From JACMNW01 sp031406155 (GTDB lineage: Bacteria; Pseudomonadota; Alphaproteobacteria; Rhodobacterales; Rhodobacteraceae), in NCBI GenBank assembly GCA_031406155.1, contig JANOGW010000098.1, positions 15,624 to 79,623 on the forward strand: a DNA stretch of 64,000 nt, given 5' to 3'. The notes under the pieces are model-generated. The model did no database searches, had not been told where the DNA came from, and was given only the letters and a program-made list of their open reading frames with translations. Position 1 is the first letter of the stretch; each line of letters starts with the position of its first letter. Positions 8,355 through 16,027 of this stretch are shown here, in pieces. The position numbers were made by a program, and so were the translations under genes.

Positions 8355-9035
8355 TCAAGCTGCTTCCGAGGCGTCGGCCAGACCCTTCGCATCCAGCACT
8401 ATGATGGAATTCGCCGACACCAATGAAATGATGCCGGAATTGCGCAACTGCGTGATCGTGCGGCTGACCGTTTCAATCGTAAGCCCAAGGAAGTCCGCGA
8501 TATCTGCACGCTTCATCTGCAATTCGATCATCGACTTGTCACCCTGCCGGGTGCCGATCCTGTCAGACATCACCAACAGGAACGACGCCACCTTTTCCAG
8601 CGCCGACTTGCGCGCCAGCATCATGAAATGATCCTGCATCGCGCTGATCTCGCGCAGGGCAGCCATCAGCAGGCGGCGGTGGGTTTCGGGGCTGCCTTCG
8701 CCGTTTTCCAGCGCCTCGCGCCGGTGCAGGACGACTTCGCACGAACCGATCACGTCACAATCGGTATGGTGCTGATCACCATTGGGAAACCCCACGATAT
8801 CGCCCGGCAGCGCAAAGGCGATCACCTGTCTGCGGCCGTTTTCAAGAACCCGCGTCAGCCGCAGAGTACCGCTTTGCACCTCGTAGATATGGGAGGCGTC
8901 GTCTCCCTCGCGAAAGACGCAGGCACCTGTCGCAAAGCGGCGCACCGGTCGCGCCGACGAAAAGGATTGCCGCGGGATGTCAGTCGCCGCTCGCGGATAG
9001 GCGTCAGTCGCGGCGTTTGACAATGTGACATACAT
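8355..9035 (-). CDS. Crp/Fnr family transcriptional regulator without Fe-S cysteines (Dnr/FixK-like)
   Basis: This 226-aa protein has a cyclic-nucleotide-binding-like beta roll (about residues 30-115), a dimerisation helix, and a winged helix with MKRADIADFLGLTIETVSRTITQL. The recognition helix carries E188-x-x-S191-R192, the ExxSR pattern that reads TTGAT/ATCAA in FNR. Only Cys39, Cys93 and Cys99 are present, not the four needed for an FNR cluster, so it cannot sense O2 as FNR does. A Dnr- or FixK-type role is more likely. It is divergent from the response regulator gene, and eight matching boxes occur in this window. Confidence 0.88.
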   Translation of the reverse strand: MYVTLSNAATDAYPRAATDIPRQSFSSARPVRRFATGACVFREGDDASHIYEVQSGTLRLTRVLENGRRQVIAFALPGDIVGFPNGDQHHTDCDVIGSCEVVLHRREALENGEGSPETHRRLLMAALREISAMQDHFMMLARKSALEKVASFLLVMSDRIGTRQGDKSMIELQMKRADIADFLGLTIETVSRTITQLRNSGIISLVSANSIIVLDAKGLADASEAA

Positions 9036-9105
9036 GGTGCGTAACCCCTTGTTTGGTTCACAGCCACATTCGCTGAGCCATGTCGCATCACGACTGCCAA
9101 GTCGG

Positions 9106-9128
9106 TATCATTTTGTATCCGTTTGTAT
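9106..9128. promoter_or_regulatory. 10-bp-phased direct repeat in the crp/fnr-response regulator divergent promoter
   Basis: TATCATTTTG then TATCCGTTTG then TAT form direct repeats with a 10-bp period in the 176-bp region between the divergent starts at 9035 and 9212. OmpR/PhoB-type regulators typically bind such head-to-tail sites, so this could be the binding site of the neighbouring response regulator. No FNR box is seen here. Confidence 0.4.
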
Positions 9129-9211
9129 TTGCGCGTGCCGGGCCGCGACATTTGGCTGGTCGCAAGCGGGAAATCTCGCTAAGGTTGTCTCTGACCAAAC
9201 CAGCGAGTCCT

Positions 9212-9949
9212 ATGCCCGGAAAACGTATCCTGGTCGTCGATGACGACCCCAAGATTCGTGACCTTCTCAGGCGCTGTCTGGAGGGGGAGTCGTTTCATGT
9301 GGACGAAGCCGCCGATGGCGCGGCTGTCCATGCGGCGTTTGATCAGGCGATACCGGACCTTGTGACCCTTGATCTGAACCTCGGGTCGGAAGATGGTCTT
9401 GACTTAGCGCGCGAAATCCGACGCAGGTTTGACGTGCCGATCATCATGATCACCGGCAAGGATGACGTCATTGACCGGGTTGTCGGGCTGGAGCTTGGCG
9501 CGGATGACTACATCACCAAACCCTTCCATGTCCGGGAAATGCTCGCGCGGGTCCGCTCGGTGCTGCGTCGCGCCGAAGCACGCCCCGGCCCCCCGGTTGC
9601 CGCGGCGGAAGATCGTGTCAACCTCGGCCCGTTGTTAGATCTGGACGGGTTGACCATTGACCGGGACCGAATGATCCTGACTGATCGCCAAGGCGACATG
9701 TGCGACCTGACAACAGCGGATTTCAAGCTGCTGTGCGCCTTTATTGACAATCCGAAACGGCCATTGTCGCGCGACCGGCTGATGGATCTGATCAACGGGC
9801 CTGCCTGGGTTCCACTTGACCGCGCAATCGACAATCAGGTCGCGCGCCTGCGCAAGAAGATCGAGCGTGAACCGGCCCGCCCGCTTTTGATCAAATCAGT
9901 GCGCGGCATCGGTTATAGTCTGACCGAAGCCGCCGTTCCGCTGGCTTAG
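9212..9949 (+). CDS. OmpR/PhoB family response regulator
   Basis: The 245-aa product has an N-terminal receiver domain (acidic pocket VVDDD, phosphoacceptor Asp54 in VTLDLNLG, the Thr in MITGKDD, Lys in YITKPF). It also has a C-terminal winged helix (LTTADFKLLCAFIDNPKRPLSRDRLMDLINGPAWVPLDRAIDNQVARLRKKIE) of the OmpR family. The start at 9212 is chosen because the receiver begins directly after MPGKR; the frame extends to 9080 without homology. It lies between a divergent Crp/Fnr gene and a convergent haem-PAS hybrid kinase, which is the likely phosphodonor. Confidence 0.9.
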   Translation: MPGKRILVVDDDPKIRDLLRRCLEGESFHVDEAADGAAVHAAFDQAIPDLVTLDLNLGSEDGLDLAREIRRRFDVPIIMITGKDDVIDRVVGLELGADDYITKPFHVREMLARVRSVLRRAEARPGPPVAAAEDRVNLGPLLDLDGLTIDRDRMILTDRQGDMCDLTTADFKLLCAFIDNPKRPLSRDRLMDLINGPAWVPLDRAIDNQVARLRKKIEREPARPLLIKSVRGIGYSLTEAAVPLA

Positions 9950-9967
9950 AGTTCTTTGTTTTTGCGC

Positions 9968-9981
9968 TTGTCGTACGACAA
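9968..9981. promoter_or_regulatory. Perfect 14-bp palindrome between convergent response regulator and kinase genes
   Basis: TTGTCGTACGACAA is fully self-complementary and sits in the 61-bp gap between the stops at 9949 and 10011, after a T-rich stretch. It may act as a weak bidirectional terminator (5-bp stem, GTAC loop) or as a protein site. Neither is proven. Confidence 0.35.
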
Positions 9982-10010
9982 ACCGGGGTCCATTTGGTAT
10001 CGGACCAGCA

Positions 10011-11543
10011 TTAGCCGTCACCAAGAACAGCCCGGATGGCCTTAGCAAGATCCGCCTGACGGTAGGGCTTGCGCAAAATGTCAAACTCCGGCCCATGACG
10101 ACCGTCGCGCAGCATGCCTTCGGAAAAGCCCGAGGTCAGCAATATCTTGATATGCGGCTTTTCCGCCGAAACCAGCCTCGCAAGATCGTAACCCGAAAGT
10201 TTGCCCGGCATCACCAGATCTGAAAAAACGAGGGCGATATCATCGCGCGCCTTGATGATTTCGGCAGCCTCGTCCCCCGACGCAGCCCCGATGCAGATGA
10301 AGCCCAGATCAGTTAACCGTGCCTCGGACAAGCGCTTGACGGCGGCATCATCCTCGACGACCAGAACCAGACGCCCGCTGCCGGTCACTGATCCTTGCGG
10401 CGTCGCGGGATTGTTCGGATCATCGTTGCCGGCATCGCCGGCAAGGGCGGGGAAATACAGACTGACCGTCGTTCCCAGACCAAGTTCGCTGTAGATCGTC
10501 AGATGACCGCCTGATTGCCGCACAAAGCCGTAAACCATCGACAGACCAAGACCGGTGCCTTTGCCAACCGGCTTGGTGGTAAAAAACGGCTCCAGCGCAC
10601 GTTCGCGCGCCTGCGGCGTCATGCCTTCACCAGTATCACTGATGGACAAACGAACGTAACGGCCAAGCGCCACATCGACGTCCTGCGCCACATATCTGTC
10701 ATCGACCACGACGTTGCGCGCTTCAATGACCATCCTGCCGCCATCCGGCATCGCGTCTTGCGCATTCAGGGCAAGGTTCAGGATCGCGGTTTGCACCTGC
10801 GTCTGATCGGCCTTGATCTGCCACAAATGATCCGACATCGCCGTCTCGATCCGGCAATGTGCGGCAATCGCGCGCTTCAGCAACGCCATCGACCGATCAA
10901 CCGTTTCGCGCAAATCTATCGGTTCCGGGCGCAGCGCACTCTTGCGCGAAAAGACCGTCAAACGCGAGGTTAGGTCGGCGCCAAGCTCGGCTGCCCCCAG
11001 CGCATCGGATATCAGGGCTTTGCTTTTGGCCCCTGTCTCTGCCATTTCCAGCAGTTCCAGATTGCCGATGATCACGGTCAGCAGGTTGTTGAAATCATGC
11101 GCAATGCCACCCGTCATGCGGCCAATGGCATCCATTCTTTGCGACCGGACCAGCGCGTCTTCGGTGGCACGCCTGCGGGTCTGGTCGTGCAATATCCCGA
11201 CAAAAGTAACCTCACCCGCAATCTCGGTCTTGCCAACGGAAAGATGCAACGGAAACACGCTTCCATCACTGCGCATCCCTTCGACATCGCGGCCAATGCC
11301 GATAATCCGCTTCTCGCCGGTTTCCAGATGATGACGCATAAAGCCGTCGTGACGCGCCGCCATGTCGCCCGGCATCAAGACGCGCACGTTCTGTCCAATC
11401 AAGCTGTCGCGCGACTCTCGGAACAGGTCGGCAGCGGCTTGATTGGCGCGCACGATCATGCCCGTCTGGTCAGAGACGATGATAGCATCAACTGCCGCGT
11501 CCAGCAGCGCGACCAGCAAAGCACCATCATCCAGGCTGTTCAT
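10011..11543 (-). CDS. Hybrid histidine kinase with FixL-like haem PAS domain and C-terminal receiver
   Basis: The 510-aa protein runs PAS (about residues 8-128), HisKA with phospho-His149 in GGIAHDFNNLL, HATPase_c (LNLALNAQDAMPDGG, DTGEGM, GKGTGLGLSMVYGF), and a receiver with Asp442 in VFSDLVMPG. The PAS reads ARHDGFMRHH...IIGIGR. Aligned by eye with B. japonicum FixL, the haem-ligand His200 is His65 and the O2-contacting Arg220 is Arg85, while Arg206 and His214 are replaced by His71 and Arg79. GGGGGG precedes the ATG at 11543. It is soluble, with no membrane segment, and is a likely O2 sensor for this island. Confidence 0.88.
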   Translation of the reverse strand: MNSLDDGALLVALLDAAVDAIIVSDQTGMIVRANQAAADLFRESRDSLIGQNVRVLMPGDMAARHDGFMRHHLETGEKRIIGIGRDVEGMRSDGSVFPLHLSVGKTEIAGEVTFVGILHDQTRRRATEDALVRSQRMDAIGRMTGGIAHDFNNLLTVIIGNLELLEMAETGAKSKALISDALGAAELGADLTSRLTVFSRKSALRPEPIDLRETVDRSMALLKRAIAAHCRIETAMSDHLWQIKADQTQVQTAILNLALNAQDAMPDGGRMVIEARNVVVDDRYVAQDVDVALGRYVRLSISDTGEGMTPQARERALEPFFTTKPVGKGTGLGLSMVYGFVRQSGGHLTIYSELGLGTTVSLYFPALAGDAGNDDPNNPATPQGSVTGSGRLVLVVEDDAAVKRLSEARLTDLGFICIGAASGDEAAEIIKARDDIALVFSDLVMPGKLSGYDLARLVSAEKPHIKILLTSGFSEGMLRDGRHGPEFDILRKPYRQADLAKAIRAVLGDG

Positions 11544-11609
11544 ATGACGCGTTCCCCCCGTCGAGATCTGCAAAACATGTGGCAGATCACGTCGCGAAAA
11601 ACCAGCCGT

Positions 11610-12749
11610 CTACGCCGCTTGCTGCCGCAATTCCTCGGCGACGTTCAAATAGGAGACCAGATCAGAAAGTGTTACGACACCGACCAGCCTCGTGCCAACA
11701 ACGACCATGAATTTACGCCGTCCGGTTCGACAAATCCGGTCCAGCAGATCACGGCCCGGCAGATCGGGCGAAACTGAATTCTCGTCGGTGATGCTTTCGA
11801 TCACGTCATCCACAACAGTTGTCGTCCAATTGTCGCGGTCAATCCGCCGGACCATGTGCGTGTCGACGTAGCCCAGAACGACCCCCTCTTCGATCACCGG
11901 CGCGTAACTGACGCCGTGGTCCAAAAAGACCTGACTGACCAGTTCGGACAGCGATTGATCCGGTCGCACCGTGTAAGTATCGCGTGACATCAGATCGGCG
12001 ACCGTGCGCCCCTGCAAGGCCGCCGCCAGTTGTACCTCGCTGGCGGATAGTCGGGCAGTGGACAAAAGGAAAAGACCAATCATCACAAGCCAAAGTCCAC
12101 CCGCCGGATCGCCCGAAAAGGCACTGAAAAGGCCAAGAAAGATCAGGAACACCGAAAATGCCACCGAAAGCCGGGTCGCGCGCAGGGTCGCGCCGACCAG
12201 ATCGCCCGACCGCATCCACAGGATGGCACGCAGAACCCGCCCGCCATCAAGGGGAAAGGCCGGGATCAGATTGCCAAGCGCAAGGATCAGGTTGAGGGTG
12301 CTCAGATACGAAAGAACTGCCACGACACCCGCATCGAAAGGCCCGGCGAAATCTGCCAGCCGCGCACCAAACCACAGGCACAACGCCAAACCAAGGCTGG
12401 CAACCGGGCCCGCGATTGCGATCCAAAGCTCGGTCAGCGGGGTTGGCAGGTCGCCCTCGATCTCGGCCACGCCGCCGAACAAGAAAAGCGTGATACTTGA
12501 GACGCGCACGCCTTGCGCCCGAGCGACGATCGAATGGGCAAGCTCGTGCAGCAGAATCGAGGCGACCAATCCCGCGAGCCCGGCAAATGCCATGGCAAAG
12601 TGCGCCACTGGCACCGCATCAGGCACCTCGGCCGGAAAATAGCTGGTCGCAAGGCTCCAGATCACAAGGCTGGCGATCAGAAGCCAGCTTGCATCGACTT
12701 TGACGTCAAAGCCGCTGAGCCGGGCAATTCGGACAGACTTACCCCACAT
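11610..12749 (-). CDS. Site-2 protease (M50) family membrane metalloprotease with two CBS domains
   Basis: The 379-aa protein has about six membrane helices. The zinc motif HELAH is at residues 68-72 and the third ligand region is LIPAFPLDGGR. A pair of CBS domains follows (VADLMSRDTYTVRPDQSLSELV... and DDVIESITDENSVSPDLPGRDLLDRI) in the last 140 residues. CBS-bearing S2P enzymes cut membrane proteins such as anti-sigma factors and may sense adenylates through CBS. The ATG at 12749 with GGGGG upstream is preferred to a TTG at 12770. An FNR-type box lies 137 bp upstream, overlapping the end of the ATPase gene. Confidence 0.9.
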   Translation of the reverse strand: MWGKSVRIARLSGFDVKVDASWLLIASLVIWSLATSYFPAEVPDAVPVAHFAMAFAGLAGLVASILLHELAHSIVARAQGVRVSSITLFLFGGVAEIEGDLPTPLTELWIAIAGPVASLGLALCLWFGARLADFAGPFDAGVVAVLSYLSTLNLILALGNLIPAFPLDGGRVLRAILWMRSGDLVGATLRATRLSVAFSVFLIFLGLFSAFSGDPAGGLWLVMIGLFLLSTARLSASEVQLAAALQGRTVADLMSRDTYTVRPDQSLSELVSQVFLDHGVSYAPVIEEGVVLGYVDTHMVRRIDRDNWTTTVVDDVIESITDENSVSPDLPGRDLLDRICRTGRRKFMVVVGTRLVGVVTLSDLVSYLNVAEELRQQAA

Positions 12750-12879
12750 GTTTGCCCCCAGAGAGGCCAACCTGCAGGCCGGTCCGACGCCTCAAATCCT
12801 TGTAACTGTCGATCATTGCGGGGCCTTGGACACAGGTTCCTTGAACGCCTGATAATGCGAGAATTCGAAGCCGAATCCA

Positions 12880-12893
12880 TTGAGGCAGATCAA
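12880..12893. promoter_or_regulatory. FNR-type box before site-2 protease gene
   Basis: TTGAGGCAGATCAA matches 9 of 10 half-site bases. It overlaps the stop of the upstream P-type ATPase gene and is centred about 137 bp before the protease ATG, so it may give the protease its own promoter. Confidence 0.45.
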
Positions 12894-15496
12894 TTGGCAG
12901 GCACTGGACGGCTGACACTTGGCGGTGTTCGCGAAGGCAGCGCAAACTTCACCAGTTCCGGAACGACGATCAGCGGCAACGCAAAAAGTCCGATTGTGAT
13001 CCAGTGATCGGTGGTCAAAGGCACGGTGTGCAACAGCTTTTGCAGCGGTTCCCAATAGACAGCAGCAACCTGTACCGACAACGCGATAGCCACCGCCCCG
13101 ATCAGCAGCGGGTTGGAAAACCAGCCGATGCGCGTGCAGGGCTGGTCCAGCGACCGGAAAGCAAACACACTGACCTTTTCGAACACGATCATGCCGGTGA
13201 ATGCCGCGGTCCGGGCCACATCAACCCCCATCGGCAGCAACTGATAGAATATCCATAGACTGGCAGTGCCGGTGTACGCTGCAAAAAGGGCGATGACCGC
13301 CGCACCTTTCAGGCCAAGGACGCGCGCATTCACTTGCACCGGCGGACGGCGCATCTGGTCAGGCTCGGATTTCTCCAGGCCCAGTGCCACGGCGGTGACA
13401 CTGTCGGTCACCAGGTTCATCCAAAGGATCTGTGTGGCCAGAAAGATCAGCGGCCCACCGATAATTATGTTGGTCAGGATTGCCACGATCTCGCCCGCGT
13501 TAGACGACAAAAGATAGCGTACGAACTTCTGCACATTGTCGAACTGACGCCGCCCTTCCCGGATTGCCGCAACGATAGTGGCGAAGTTGTCGTCGAGCAA
13601 AACAAGATCCGCGGCATCGCGCGCAACTTCGGTTCCGCGCTGGCCCATGGCAATGCCGATGTCCGCCTGCTTCAGCGCCGGCGCGTCGTTCACCCCGTCA
13701 CCGGTCATGGCCACAATCAACCCCTGTGCCTGCAACGCCATGACCAGACGCATCTTGTGGGCGGGCTTGGTGCGCGCAAAAAGCGGATCATTGGCAAGAA
13801 TGGCCTGCAATTCGTGGTCAGTGGCGGCATCAATATCGCCCCCCGTTATCGAAAGGTTGACCGGCAGATCAAGCTGCAGGGCGATTGCCTTGGCCGTGAC
13901 CGGGCTGTCGCCAGTGATCATCAGCGTCCGGATACCGGCATCGCGCGCAGCGGCGATCGCGGCTTTCACTTCGGCGCGTGGCGGGTCGATGATCCCGACC
14001 AGTGCGGAAAACATCAGATCGCGTTCCTCGATGTCTTCGGCGCTTGTCGCCGCGCGCGACGCCAGCGCCATTACCCGCAAACCCTGCGAGGCCAAGGCGT
14101 GATACGCCGCATGAACGGTCTCGCGCATCACTTCGTCCATCGGCACCGGGCCCTCGGGGGTCAGAACTGCGGTGCAGCATTCCAGAACATGCTCTGGGGC
14201 GCCTTTGCAGTGCAGCATCAAGGGGTGACGCGCCACAACGCTCATCCGTTTGCGCGCGCTGGTAAAGGCGGTCTCATGCAGCACAGCATCAGCCTTTGGC
14301 GCATCGATCGATCCCTTGTAGGCCAGCGTCACAAGTGCGCCTTCGGTCGGCTCGCCGTGCATCTTCCATCCAGTTTCGTGCCGGGTCAGTCGCGCGTGCG
14401 AGCAGGTGATCGCCGTGCGAAGGGCGGCCTCAAGGCAAGGATCATCGATTGCGCGGATGCGCTGTCCGACACGCTCCAGATGGCCCGCCGGGTCATACCC
14501 GGTTCCCGTAACTTCAATTGACCCATGCGGCATCCAGACCGTTGTCGCGGTCATCTGGTTTTCGGTCAGTGTCCCGGTCTTGTCGGTGCAGATGACCGAT
14601 GCGGCACCCAGGGTTTCGACCGCTTGCAAGCGACGCACGATTGCGTTTTGTCGGGCCATCGCAGTGGCCCCCAGTGCCAGGGTGATCGTGACCACCGCAG
14701 GCAAGCCTTCGGGTACGATCGCCACGGCAAGCGACAGCCCGACCATGAACACCTCTGATAGATCGCGCCCCGACGACAGGCCGACCAGAACCACGATCCC
14801 GGCGATAAGAAACGCAACCACCGCCAAAGCCCCCGCCATCCGCCCCAACTGCACCTGCAGATGCGTCTGCTTGTTGGTCACCTTGCCGGTGAGGCTGGCA
14901 ATCTGGCCAAACTCCGTTTTCATCCCGATGGCGGTCACGACCCCGGCGCCGCGCCCTTCGACGACCGCTGTTCCCGCAAAGATCGCAGTGGTGCCGGCCT
15001 CCAACCCTTTGCCAACCGGTACGGATTCGCCCGTAAGCACACTTTCGTCAATCCGCAGCTGGACCGACCGGACCAGCCGCAGATCAGCGGGGACCTTGTC
15101 ACCAGCCTTGAGCAGCGCATGATCGTCAGGCACCAGTTCGCGCGCCAGAATTGTCTGCTCTTTGGCATCGCGGATCACCTGCGCGGTGGGTGACGTCATC
15201 GAACGCAATGCCTCCAGCGCCGTCTCAGCACGCCACTCCTGCACAAACCCCAAGGTTCCATTCAAAAGAACCACCAATGCAATGGCAAGCGCATCGACGC
15301 GTTGCCCCAGATAGAACGCGATAGCCGCCGCAACGACCAGAATCACAACCAGCGCCCCGGTGAACTGGCGCAACAGGACACGCGCGGGATGCGCCTTGCG
15401 AACCCGTGGAAGCTCGTTCCAACCCCATGTCAGCCGGCGCGACGCGACGTCGGCCGACGTCAGACCTGCCACCATGTGATCCGGATTGCTTTGCAT
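12890..15496 (-). CDS. Cation-translocating P-type ATPase (P2 type, calcium/proton-pump-like)
   Basis: This 868-aa protein begins with the cation ATPase N-domain (GLTSADVASRRLTWGWNELP), then TM1-2 and the actuator domain (DESVLTGESVPVGKG). TM4 carries VAIVPEGLPA, the phosphorylation site is CTDKTGTLTENQM, the nucleotide domain has KGAPEHVLECC, and MVTGDGVNDAPALKQADIGIAMG forms the hinge. A six-helix C-terminal membrane domain ends it. The ion is not certain. AAAGG precedes the ATG at 15496. A longer frame to 15568 would run through an FNR-type box, so the shorter start is preferred. It is divergent from the phasin gene. Confidence 0.92.
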   Translation of the reverse strand: MQSNPDHMVAGLTSADVASRRLTWGWNELPRVRKAHPARVLLRQFTGALVVILVVAAAIAFYLGQRVDALAIALVVLLNGTLGFVQEWRAETALEALRSMTSPTAQVIRDAKEQTILARELVPDDHALLKAGDKVPADLRLVRSVQLRIDESVLTGESVPVGKGLEAGTTAIFAGTAVVEGRGAGVVTAIGMKTEFGQIASLTGKVTNKQTHLQVQLGRMAGALAVVAFLIAGIVVLVGLSSGRDLSEVFMVGLSLAVAIVPEGLPAVVTITLALGATAMARQNAIVRRLQAVETLGAASVICTDKTGTLTENQMTATTVWMPHGSIEVTGTGYDPAGHLERVGQRIRAIDDPCLEAALRTAITCSHARLTRHETGWKMHGEPTEGALVTLAYKGSIDAPKADAVLHETAFTSARKRMSVVARHPLMLHCKGAPEHVLECCTAVLTPEGPVPMDEVMRETVHAAYHALASQGLRVMALASRAATSAEDIEERDLMFSALVGIIDPPRAEVKAAIAAARDAGIRTLMITGDSPVTAKAIALQLDLPVNLSITGGDIDAATDHELQAILANDPLFARTKPAHKMRLVMALQAQGLIVAMTGDGVNDAPALKQADIGIAMGQRGTEVARDAADLVLLDDNFATIVAAIREGRRQFDNVQKFVRYLLSSNAGEIVAILTNIIIGGPLIFLATQILWMNLVTDSVTAVALGLEKSEPDQMRRPPVQVNARVLGLKGAAVIALFAAYTGTASLWIFYQLLPMGVDVARTAAFTGMIVFEKVSVFAFRSLDQPCTRIGWFSNPLLIGAVAIALSVQVAAVYWEPLQKLLHTVPLTTDHWITIGLFALPLIVVPELVKFALPSRTPPSVSRPVPAN

Positions 15497-15554
15497 ATTT
15501 TGTACCTTTTTCGCGCCACCGCGCGGCTTATCATTCGGATGCTGTGACAGAACC

Positions 15555-15568
15555 TTGACACGGATCAA
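15555..15568. promoter_or_regulatory. FNR-type box between P-type ATPase and phasin genes
   Basis: TTGACACGGATCAA is centred about 65 bp from the ATPase ATG (15496) and about 67 bp from the phasin ATG (15629). One site could therefore serve both divergent promoters. The same 14-mer occurs at 3481. Confidence 0.65.
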
Positions 15569-15628
15569 AAGACTTGTGCGCGACGAATGCTAAATGCTGA
15601 CGCAATCGCCCCCAGCAGGAGAGAGATC

Positions 15629-15970
15629 ATGAATGACAAAGCCGAAACTCCACAACCCGACTCCCAGATCCCGGACCCGATCAGCGCGCTGCGGCCGCTG
15701 GCACCGGTTGCTTGGATGAGCACGGCATGGCTCGAAAGCCTTGCCGATCTGGGCAGTGAAATCACGTCTTTTGTGGCTGAACGCATTCGCGAGGACGTCA
15801 AGACCCAACACGCGATCCTGCACAGCAAGTCGCTGACCGAATTGCAGCATGTGCAAGCCCAATTCATGCAGCGCGCATTAGATCAATACTCCGCCGAGAC
15901 GGGCAAGTTGGTAGAGATGAGCAGCGAGATCGGCGAAATGATCAAAAGCAGTACCAGCACCAGCAGCTGA
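15629..15970 (+). CDS. Phasin family protein
   Basis: The 113-aa product is a short helical protein with an acidic, Pro-rich N-terminus. It contains the phasin-like stretch AWLESLADLGSEITSFVAERIREDVKTQHAILHSKSLTELQHVQAQFMQRALDQYSAETGKLVEMSSEIGEMI and a Ser/Thr tail. Phasins coat polyhydroxybutyrate granules and may also bind DNA or act as chaperones. AGGAGAG precedes the ATG at 15629. It is followed by a strong terminator, so it is monocistronic. The FNR-type box upstream suggests it is made when oxygen falls and reducing power is stored as PHB. Confidence 0.8.
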   Translation: MNDKAETPQPDSQIPDPISALRPLAPVAWMSTAWLESLADLGSEITSFVAERIREDVKTQHAILHSKSLTELQHVQAQFMQRALDQYSAETGKLVEMSSEIGEMIKSSTSTSS

Positions 15971-15991
15971 TCTTGCGAACCCGCCACTGCG

Positions 15992-16027
15992 AACGCCCGC
16001 AATCACAGGTTGCGGGCGTTTGTATTT
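15992..16027 (+). terminator. Rho-independent terminator after phasin gene
   Basis: AACGCCCGCAA and TTGCGGGCGTT form a perfect 11-bp stem with a 7-nt loop, followed by TGTATTT. It ends the phasin transcript and lies at the 3' end of the convergent HlyD gene. Confidence 0.85.

Noticed and set aside
13334..14521. 395-codon open frame on the + strand
   Set aside because: Antisense to the P-type ATPase; no motif.
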